Made by a program: the position numbers and the translations under genes. Below the pieces are notes generated by a model, which saw nothing but the letters and a program-made list of their open reading frames with translations, made no database searches and had not been told where the DNA came from. A DNA stretch of 64,000 nucleotides from Rhytidiadelphus loreus. Taxonomy: Eukaryota > Streptophyta > Bryopsida > Hypnales > Hylocomiaceae. This document shows, piece after piece, positions 58,301-64,000 of this stretch. Where the stretch lies: assembly GCA_947034895.1 (NCBI GenBank), contig OX344762.1, forward strand, positions 16,534,760-16,598,759, written 5' to 3'. The first letter of the stretch is position 1; each line of letters opens with the position of its first letter.

Positions 58301-60016
58301 AACAAAACTGTGTGAAACTTTTTTTTTGAAAAATTATAAAAATAAGTTCAAAAATGAATTCAACACATTATTTTTTCAAGAAGTTGCTATCATTGCTCAG
58401 AAAACAAGATGCCTTGTACCTTTCTTATCACTTATCTAAATGGAATGAATCAAAGCTTCCATGTAAACAAAAATATAATCTATGAGAAAAAAAAATTAGA
58501 AATTAAAATACTCAAATTTTTGTGAATTTTTTTTGCTACCTGGTCTCCCTTGTTTTGAGCTTATTTGGCATAATTTTTTTTTTGTGTTGGGTACCAATTG
58601 AAATTAAAATTATATTTCCAAAAAGCTAATGTATCTTTCTATCTTAAAAATAGTTCAAAAAAATCATGACAAAAATTGAGACTATAGGTACCTGCTTGAA
58701 ATCCAATCTGTCCTCCAAGGGAACAATGGTCCTTTAGGGGGTAATTACACATCTAAATAGTTGTAAAAATTTTTAGGCAGACAAAGGCAAATGTGGAATC
58801 ACCATATAAGGTAGCAACACCTACAACCATGAATTCAAGGGTTTGGGACATGATGTCTATTAATAGACATCGAATGATTTATTGGACCATAGCAAGTGAA
58901 AAATAATTCTTGTGCACTTTCAAATGTATGAGTAGAATTAAGAATTTTTAAAGAGCCAATCGTAAAAGCACCTAATATCAACACTAGGGCTTGGTATTCA
59001 CATATAGTACATCCTTGTAATCACATCTATTCACTTCCCAGGATTTTCTCAGGATATTTCCAAGATTTTAGAGTAGATGATTATGGGTACAGTGAAGGTT
59101 ATGGGTGCTGCTACCTAATACTCATATACGGCAACCAAGAGACTGCTAACCTAAGTATTGATGTGCAGGGTCTCTTCACTGGGTTACTTTGTGGACTAGG
59201 CACGCAAATGCTGACACTCTCTATTGTTACTTTGCGAACCAACTGGGACAAACAGGTAATTTATTTAAAAAAATAAACAGGCGTTAAGGTTAAGCTCTTA
59301 AAGTGACCTTTTAAGCTAGAGTTGATTGCATTTCTGGGGAAGCTACGTACAGATGAGTGAAACTAATTTTATTTGTTTGTCGAAGTTTATTTGGATAATC
59401 TCACTTGATAGTTACACACAATATACAAATACAATTTTGTTTAAGGCCATTGCTAATGGTACAATAGGTAGGCTGTAACTCATTTCAGAGAGAACTCATC
59501 AATCACAGAGTCTGAAATTTTTTAGTTCTCCACTAAGAAAACAATTTGAGATTTTGTATAAAGCAGTCACCAAGAATTATGAAAATAAACAAGTGGACGA
59601 GGAGGGCGAAGCCTGATGAGGAATGTGTGTTTATTTTCAGAATTCCTGACAATGAGAAGATTGATCAATGTAAACACCCATATAGAAATGGATGAAATAT
59701 GTGATGGATGAATCTAAAATCTGTAATCATCGAGTACGCGGATTTTATATGCCATTAGGGGATTACTGGAAATAATCCTCCTACAAAATGAAAGGTACAT
59801 TTCTTTGGTGGGAGGTACGGTTGATTTATGGAGGGATAACAAAATTTTGGCAACTTGTTGAAACAAGGTTGTGTGTTGTGAGTGCAGGTCCAAATTGCAT
59901 TTGAGCGTGTGCAAAATCATGAACATGACAACCTAGAAGGCTTCAAGAAGTCTTCCAATGATTTTGTTGAAGTCCAACTTAGTATGCATACCAGTTATGA
60001 GTGTGAAATTGCATAG
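49036..60016 (+). CDS. MATE/DETOXIFICATION efflux transporter, 8 exons
   Basis: The coding sequence is join(49036-49314, 50239-50783, 51015-51101, 51987-52043, 53106-53344, 55990-56108, 59169-59255, 59888-60016). It totals 1542 nt, giving 513 residues plus TAG. All seven introns are GT-AG and phases agree at every junction. Plant MATE signatures appear in order: IAGPM and MFLGHLGELELA (exon 1), SALETLCGQAYGA (about residues 98-110), WGFRGAAMA (exon 2), SFEIIVLCAGLLPNPKLE (exon 3), LGLSAAASTRVSNELGTGN (exons 4-5), GVARGCGRQ and GIP (exon 6), LRTNW (exon 7). Length and about 12 hydrophobic segments fit two MatE repeats. The family exports organic cations, flavonoids, alkaloids, hormones or citrate by proton or sodium antiport at the plasma membrane or tonoplast; the substrate cannot be read here. 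The start at 49036 is favoured because a TATA box lies 61 nt upstream and the ATG has G at -3 and +4. An in-frame ATG at 48955 would add 27 residues but lies upstream of that TATA box. Exon 2 is clearly more GC-rich than its introns. No frameshift or stop was seen. Confidence 0.93.
49581..49746. mobile_element. MITE (GTTAAAATGGC family) in MATE intron 1
   Basis: Left end GGATATTTCGTTAAAATGGC is matched in reverse complement at the right end (GCCATTTTAACGAAATATCC). The interior has the family's paired gtctgaaat phrases. Other members are at 44195, 45517, 46563 and 58145. It is 166 bp long and non-coding, and lies wholly inside intron 1. Confidence 0.75.
50239..50783 (+). CDS. MATE gene exon 2 (residues 94-275)
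   Basis: The acceptor is cgtgcag|GTGGGCATGGG and the donor is ATC TG|gtaagc. The exon carries the diagnostic SALETLCGQAYGA motif, TM3 to TM6 and the SREALEDLYGFLKLAVPSCAMIW region. It is the largest and most GC- and CpG-rich exon. Long open frames in other frames here are shadows of it. Confidence 0.93.
51015..51101 (+). CDS. MATE gene exon 3 (residues 275-304)
   Basis: The acceptor is tttgcag|TTTGGAG, so codon TG|T gives Cys, followed by LEYWSFEIIVLCAGLLPNPK. The donor is GTC TG|gtgggt. The sequence matches the family consensus for the seventh hydrophobic segment and the conserved GLLPNP loop. Confidence 0.9.
51987..52043 (+). CDS. MATE gene exon 4 (residues 304-323)
   Basis: This 57-nt exon follows acceptor ttgtag and completes the split Cys codon TG|C. 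It then encodes MTMNAVNYMIPLGLSAAA and ends GCA AG|gtaagtt. It is recognisable because the family consensus between PNPKLE..LS and STRVSNELG requires exactly this segment and phase. Confidence 0.88.
53106..53344 (+). CDS. MATE gene exon 5 (residues 323-403)
   Basis: The acceptor atgcag|CACCCGG completes Ser (AG|C), followed by TRVSNELGTGNAGAAKVAVQ, two hydrophobic segments and FDGIQVVLS. The donor is TCT G|gtacga. A TTAA-flanked repeat begins only about 7 nt after the donor (53352), yet GTACGA is kept. Confidence 0.92.
53352..54298 (+). mobile_element. TTAA-family element in MATE intron 5
   Basis: It begins tcAACCCCTAAGGGACC 7 nt after the exon 5 donor and ends near CCTTTAGGTGTTTA. The terminal TTAA has decayed to TCAA and TTTA. 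The interior shares long phrases with the truncated copy at 41046-41521, for example the stretches around 53870-54000. No transposase frame was found. Confidence 0.65.
54961..55114. mobile_element. Short TTAA-flanked TIR element in MATE intron 5
   Basis: TTAACCCCTCAAGGC at the left and GCCCTGAGGGGTTAA at the right form clean terminal inverted repeats bounded by TTAA on both sides. Only 146 bp lie between the TTAA sites. This is the most compact member of the TTAA group in the window and resembles the 39457-40422 subtype (TTAACCCCTCA). Confidence 0.75.
55592..55699. mobile_element. Foldback MITE in MATE intron 5
   Basis: Two arms of about 36 bp (55592-55626 and 55663-55699) are almost perfect reverse complements, containing CACAAAATAGTGAAATTAGG and its complement. 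TA at each outer edge could be a 2-bp target duplication of Stowaway/mariner type. The loop is about 36 bp. Confidence 0.7.
55759..55780 (+). repeat. CCTTA microsatellite
   Basis: About four units of ACCTT (CCTTACCTTACCTTA) lie in intron 5, between the foldback element and exon 6. Confidence 0.7.
55990..56108 (+). CDS. MATE gene exon 6 (residues 403-442)
   Basis: The acceptor is tgtggacag|GTGTTGC. G|GT then gives Gly, followed by VARGCGRQVLGAWINLCTFY and a hydrophobic segment ending FNLGGR. The donor is CGA|gtaagc in phase 0. Reading extends open upstream of the acceptor, but that part lacks family similarity. Confidence 0.9.
56109..57725. other. MATE intron 6, left part
   Basis: AT-rich intron sequence. 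From about 56880 to 57720 it carries degraded phrases of the TTAA family (for example around 56930-57000 and 57740 onward) without recognisable ends. No coding sequence was seen. Confidence 0.4.
57726..58744 (-). mobile_element. TTAA-family element in MATE intron 6
   Basis: It runs from tcCCCTAAAGGACCATGACC to CAATGGTCCTTTAGGGGGTAA, the same orientation as 26074-26989. The terminal TTAA sites are eroded. A 114-bp MITE (58145-58258) is inserted inside. Subtracting it leaves about 0.9 kb, the usual family length. Confidence 0.7.
58145..58258. mobile_element. MITE (GTTAAAATGGC family) nested in a TTAA element
   Basis: The ends GGCAATTTCGTTAAAATGGC and GCCATTTTAACGAAATTGCC are exact inverted repeats flanked by TA on both sides (58143-58144, 58259-58260). 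In the related copy at 26074-26989 the equivalent sequence is uninterrupted, which supports a real insertion. Only 114 bp. Confidence 0.8.
58745..59168. other. MATE intron 6, right part
   Basis: Ordinary intron sequence of moderate AT content leading to the gatgtgcag acceptor. No repeats or coding sequence recognised. Confidence 0.4.
59169..59255 (+). CDS. MATE gene exon 7 (residues 443-471)
   Basis: The acceptor is gatgtgcag|GGTCTC and the exon encodes GLFTGLLCGLGTQMLTLSIV, then TLRTNWDKQ. It ends CAG|gtaatt in phase 0. This is the last hydrophobic segment and the conserved TLRTNW cap found near the C-terminus of plant MATE proteins. Confidence 0.9.
59888..60016 (+). CDS. MATE gene exon 8 (C-terminal tail, stop)
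   Basis: The acceptor is gagtgcag|GTCCAAATTGC. The exon encodes a 42-residue hydrophilic, mildly acidic tail beginning VQIAFERVQ and ends at TAG 60014-60016. The first residues match the usual (K/Q)A..A..R(V/I) continuation of the family. The rest of the tail is variable in MATE proteins and is supported only by the open frame. Confidence 0.8.
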   Translation, partial: VQIAFERVQNHEHDNLEGFKKSSNDFVEVQLSMHTSYECEIA

Positions 60017-60289
60017 GAGTTGTGAGACTATAACAATAGAAATGTACATAATCTATTTTTAGTATATTGCCTTTCCAAACAATGTTTGAGGAATTTGCAT
60101 GTATAAGAGGTTTTGGGGATTGGAGGTGACAATTTTCAATCTAGTATACCTAAATCTTCATACTAAAACTATATAGGGTTTGCAAAGGAAATGAATTGCT
60201 CAACTTTAGAAATGGGTTGTACAAATTTGGAGATAGATTGAAAGCTCTATTTACCAATCTTAGGGATAAGAAACCTACTCCTACAATTT

Positions 60290-60295
60290 AATAAA
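60290..60295 (+). terminator. Possible polyadenylation signal of the MATE gene
   Basis: AATAAA occurs 274 nt after the stop codon and 62 nt before the LTR-like repeat that begins at 60357. It is the clearest canonical signal in the interval, but AATAAA is frequent by chance in DNA this AT-rich. Confidence 0.3.
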
Positions 60296-61919
60296 ATGAA
60301 CATTGCTCTACTGCTTCCTTGGATACAATTAGGTTTGGTTGCCATATGTTTTGTATTGTGTGAGCCTTCAAGTTGGCACTTGAAACTTTGAACTTATTTT
60401 TTGCGATTTTTAGTTAGTTTTTAGGCTAAAAATATGAAAAAATACATAAAAATAGTGTTATTGAGGGTTTTGGTAGAAGTCCCTACCAAAGTAGTGAGGA
60501 ATGGCCTTAAATGCGTGAAACATGTAAAACTTTGCATTTTCACTAATTTTAGGTTTTATTAGTATAATTAGATAGTTAAGTTAGTAATTCCAAGCGAAGT
60601 AAGGATTTGAAAGTTAACTAGTCCTAGTGTCTTGTTTATGTAATAAAGTACATATAAGTATACATGTAACAAACTGGTTAAAGTTAGAGTCTAGTCAGAG
60701 TTAGTCAAAATTCAATTCGAAAAAATTGGGTTTGTTATTTGCAAGGTAACTTTAAGAATCCAAATTATTCACAGACCAAGATGGAGGAAATGATGATTAG
60801 AACATACAGAGAGGTGCTTTTCTAGGTTAAAGCATGCCAGGAGGTCAAATAAAGTCCAATCATCCAAGATTCCCCCAGTAAAAGAATAATTTTTCACTCG
60901 GGTGGAAATTATTAAGGAATTGCTAAAAATAGCATCTTTATTGGAGATTTGGTTTTGTCCTTAGTTAATGGACATCTTGTAGAAGATTGCCCAAAAGTTT
61001 CGGGATATTATAAAACTCCACAATGATTCCATGGGAAGTCAACCGCTATAATTGCATTCGTAAATTTCTAGAAAAATTACCAATGTTGCGGTAAAATCTC
61101 ACTAAAAATTAGGATAGTATTTTGTGTGCCAATAAAGAGCCTTGTCAAGTTTGAAGACATTTGGACATTCCCAAGTACCAGAATTAGGACCGACAACAAA
61201 TTTTACAAGAATTTACAAGTTGGTGGCGTGTTGACTGGCGTATCAGGAACTGACGGTGTTTGAATGGAGCGATTTAAGGGTCAATTTTTACTCCCATGAA
61301 TATTCTAAACCACCTTGGACCAACAATTTTATCATAAAACGCAAACTCCAAAAGTTAGATTTTTTACTTTTATTTTGAGTTACCATGACTCAAATTTGCG
61401 CTTTAAAACGGCTGAAGAGTTAGGGGTAAGGGTCATTTAGGCTAATTGGAGTCTTTTGAATGCAATGGCACAGTTTGTTTTCAGTTTCAAGTTGTCCTTC
61501 AAAAGATAGAGAGGGTCAATCCTTAGTTTGACTTTTTTAAGGTAATTTTGGATTAATCTAAGTTGATTTTGCAAATATCTTTTGTAAAATCGAAGATTGG
61601 ATTTGCTCAAGATACTTGTCTTGCATAAGAAGTCATCTTTTGGACTAAAGAAAGACAATTTAGAACTAACCTTAGATTAATTTGCAAAATATCTCGGTTA
61701 ATTAGGTAGGTTTTCAAAATATCTTTGGGAAAATCTAATATTTGATTTGGAAAAAGATTCTAAGGCCATTTAGGGCCTAGAAGGAACTTACTTGAGGACC
61801 TTTCTTCCCATTAAACAAAGATTATTTAAAAAACGCGTTAGGTTAGTTTAGCAAAATATCTAGATTGAAAGTAAGAAAATATTTACGAACAACTTCTCGG
61901 GAGGGGGGGCAGGAGCGAG

Positions 61920-61928
61920 TATATAAGG
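61920..61928 (+). promoter_or_regulatory. TATA box of the plus-strand LTR-like unit
   Basis: TATATAAGG is followed by CCCTTCTTTAAGG and pyrimidine-rich sequence, in the same place as in both related units. Confidence 0.55.
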
Positions 61929-62625
61929 CCCTTCTTTAAGGTTGTTCGTGGCCCTCATTCTCTTGTTTCATTCTTGTTGTTGCTCTTATCGTGCTACCAA
62001 CATTTGTCGGAGCACTTTTTAAAGCCAAATTTTGACTATTTTCTTCTGTTCTCTTGTACTTTGAAGGTCCGGAGGGCCCCTTCAAAGCTTTGTTTCCCTT
62101 TCTTGTTTGAATTTGGAGGCTTTAAGCCCCAAAACTTTGTTTTTCAAGAATTTAGGAGGAGGAAATCCCCTAACTTCATTGTTGTTTGAGTTAACTAACT
62201 TCTTTCTTGAATTTGGAGGCTTCAAGCCCCAAACTTTGGTATTTTGAGGATTGTGGGAATAGTTCCCAAACTCTAAATTGATTTTCTTGTTCTTTTGGAT
62301 ACTAACCAACTATTATACGAATTGATAACAGCTTGTGAACTCAAAACTTTAAAGCGGCAAGGCTAGACTTTGCCAAAAGGTTTTGGGCATTATCACGTGC
62401 CAAAACTCGTTGTATAACGGGTGTTTGGTTTGATTAATTGCTAATGTTCTGTTAAACACTGTCATGTGTACCTCCTTTAGTGATTAAACTTAGAACTTTG
62501 TTTGAAATTTTAAAATTAGTTTTTGATGTTTGATTAAACACTGTCATGTGTACCTTCTTTAAAAATTAAGCTTTCAAAATACTAGTTTGGTCCTGGAATA
62601 CCATTTATTTGTGGGTTTACTTCCG

Positions 62626-62890
62626 CACGGCGGAGCTTTGACTTTGGACACCTCGAAACGGGTATTGGAACTTCCTTTGTTGTTATTTCCTGGGGTTGCA
62701 CCCGCATGGCGGAGCTTTGACTTTTTAAATCTTGGAAACGGGTACTTTAAAAATTCTAATTCCTTGATTCTTGTATATTGCCTGGGGTAGTCCCTGCACG
62801 GCAAAGCTTTGACCTTCTAGGGTTAAAATTTGCCTTTGAATAAACAAAAAAAACCCTGGGGTTGCCCGGGCCACACGGCGAAGCTTTGAA
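62626..62890 (+). repeat. Four CGGCRAAGCTTTGA motifs in an LTR leader
   Basis: CACGGCGGAGCTTTGAC (62627), CATGGCGGAGCTTTGAC (62705), CACGGCAAAGCTTTGAC (62798) and CACGGCGAAGCTTTGAA (62875) are spaced 75-95 bp apart. Sequence between them is less conserved than the motif. Confidence 0.75.
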
Positions 62891-63070
62891 TTACCAAATA
62901 AAAATCAACAAAATAAGATTCCTTGGAAACTTATTTAAAGGCCAAACTTTGTTGACTTCTCTCTGTGTTGTACACGTAGTGGAGGTATTTGGTCCCCAAA
63001 CTTGCCATTGGTCGTTTATTTCATTTAAATTATTTTGTTTTGTTTTGTTTTCTTTTAATTTCATCAAAAT

Positions 63071-63254
63071 TGGTCATCTTGATTATTTTATTAAATTCAT
63101 AAAACTAATTCTCCCTTAATCGGTAAATTAGGAGTGCTTAATCTTTTTGATTAAAAGTTAAGTATTTCTAAAAATTATTAAAAATTTCAGTTCATCCAAA
63201 TTAGTTTATTTATTTTTAATTTTCAGTATAAGTTCAGTCAGCCGAAGCAAGGAC
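63071..63254. other. AT-rich gap between LTR-like unit and hAT-like end
   Basis: Nothing recognised. The last 8 bp (GCAAGGAC, 63247-63254) would be the target duplication if the hAT call is right. Confidence 0.3.
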
Positions 63255-63299
63255 CAGGGTTGACGAATTTCAACGTCCGGGGCAAAAGCACGTCCATTT

Positions 63300-63522
63300 T
63301 TCGGACGTCTGGACGTTCGAACGTCCACATTTTCTAGACGCGCGGACGATGTGGACGGCGTCCATCGGACGGCATCCGTCGACCGTTCGGACGACGCGGA
63401 CGGGCGGTCGGCGCGGTCGGCGCGGTCGGCGGACGGATCGATGGGCGGACGCCGGACATGTCCGCCCGGATGGCGGACGGATGGCGCGGACGGCGGACGG
63501 CGCAGACGGACGGACATCCATA
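63300..63522. repeat. CGGACG-rich subterminal repeat block
   Basis: Dense CGGACG, GGCGGACGG and GCGCGGTCGG motifs, with GGACGTTCGAACGTCC forming a palindrome at about 63311. GC content is extreme for this window. Frames are open on both strands because of the repeats and should not be read as genes. Confidence 0.8.
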
Positions 63523-63782
63523 AAACAACAGTACATGAAGCCAAATTTGATGCATTATACTATTACATTTTTGTAGGTAATACTTGATCCAGAAAATGAT
63601 GCACACAATGTAATTTCAGTCAATAGTGCTTGACTATTGAAAAAACAAAAAACCTTAATGATATTTTGAACATCATTAAGTTCATGTGCATTACAATGAT
63701 AGGTTCAAAAAATAAATTGCCGTTACATGCTTCCATGTAACAATTCATCATGAACACTTGAATAATGAATTATACATCCCTT

Positions 63783-64000
63783 TCATCCCGAAGGCTGATA
63801 ATCACTATCTCCTTTCACCTCTGCCCTGCTACTATGACCTCTAGTATCCCATCCCGAATCTTCATCTTCATCGTTGTCTGACTTTTCCATATCCTCTGAT
63901 AAAGATTGTACAATTGCCCCTCCTTGTACTTGCTTGGATGCAACTAACCTCGTTGGTCGGCCCTTCCTCTGCTCTTGTTTGGCTCTTAGTATAGACTTTC
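63783..64000 (-). CDS. Partial open frame, acidic C-terminus (possible hAT transposase)
   Basis: The minus-strand frame is open from the window edge (64000) to TGA at 63785-63783, 71 codons. It begins KSILRAKQEQRKGRPTRLVA and ends in an acidic stretch (EKSDNDEDEDSGWDTRGHSS). The composition and bias are coding-like and unlike the flanking AT-rich DNA. Its position next to a hAT-like terminus suggests the transposase C-terminal tail. No catalytic or dimerisation domain lies inside the window, so the identity is not established. Confidence 0.4.
   Translation of the reverse strand, partial: KSILRAKQEQRKGRPTRLVASKQVQGGAIVQSLSEDMEKSDNDEDEDSGWDTRGHSSRAEVKGDSDYQPSG

Larger units (their letters stand above)
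60357..63070 (+). mobile_element. LTR-like unit, plus orientation
   Basis: It starts TGTGAGCCTTCAAGTTGGCAC and matches the reverse complement of 30300-33144 throughout. It has a TATATAAGG promoter at 61920, the leader with CTTCAAAGCTTTG, the duplicated AACACTGTCATGTGTACC (about 62457 and 62535) and four CGGCRAAGCTTTGA motifs. No coding domain was seen before similarity fades near 63070. It begins 340 bp after the MATE stop codon and could supply readthrough or terminator sequence. Confidence 0.6.
63255..64000 (-). mobile_element. 3' end of a hAT-like transposon (runs out of window)
   Basis: A CAGGGTTGACGAATTTCAACG terminus at 63255 is followed by a GC-rich subterminal block of CGGACG repeats and then the 3' end of a minus-strand open frame. 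hAT elements have CAGGG/TAGGG-type TIRs and subterminal arrays of short transposase-binding repeats. The other end lies outside the window, so the superfamily is an inference. Confidence 0.4.

Noticed and set aside
63206..63606. Several Arg/Ala/Pro/Ser-rich frames on both strands
   Set aside because: They translate the CGGACG repeat block in different frames; none has non-repetitive coding sequence.

Overview
The window is nuclear DNA of a land plant. The evidence is one intron-rich gene of the plant MATE/DETOXIFICATION family, very AT-rich intergenic sequence, and many plant-type transposable elements: Mutator-like, CACTA-like, Stowaway-like, mariner, hAT-like and long-LTR retroelements. I cannot name the species or the major lineage. 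Introns up to about 3 kb and repeated nesting of elements suggest a large, repeat-rich genome. I see no rRNA, tRNA, CRISPR, plasmid, organelle or viral sequence.

Layout. 0.48-7.2 kb: a 6.7-kb Mutator-like element with a 10-bp target duplication, carrying nested TIR elements and decayed open frames. 7.2-11.3 kb: small foldbacks and unassigned AT-rich sequence. 11.3-12.0 kb: a broken mariner transposase. 12.0-16.5 kb: a degenerate tandem array (period about 130 bp, GGCTCC/GGAGCC motifs) interrupted by a CACTA-like element, a second TIR element and large foldbacks. 17.8-19.4, 26.0-27.0 and 33.6-41.5 kb: many copies of a family about 0.93 kb long that begins TTAACCCCT and ends AGGGGTTAA. 20.5-22.2, 30.3-33.1 and 60.4-63.1 kb: three related LTR-like units with a TATATAAGG promoter and a repeated CGGCRAAGCTTTGA motif. 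22.4-28.5 kb: retroelement debris, including a degraded Ty1/copia-type gag zinc knuckle. 41.9-46.8 kb: foldback elements, one with co-varying hairpins.

46.8-60.3 kb is a less AT-rich island holding the only confident gene. It has eight coding exons at 49036-60016 (+) and encodes a 513-residue MATE transporter. Every splice junction is GT-AG and the reading frame closes exactly. Introns 1, 5 and 6 contain TIR elements of the same families seen outside the gene. The gene appears intact, with a TATA box at 48968 and a possible polyadenylation signal at 60290.

The right edge (63255-64000) looks like the 3' end of a hAT-like transposon on the minus strand: a CAGGG terminus, a GC-rich subterminal block of CGGACG repeats, and the acidic C-terminus of an open frame that runs out of the window.

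The most interesting signals are the TTAA-flanked family (piggyBac-type signature), the tandem hairpins whose arms diverge together at 41.9-42.4 kb, the long GGCTCC array, and the shared repeat in the LTR leaders. All coordinates, periods and similarities come from reading the sequence by eye; no alignment or search was run.
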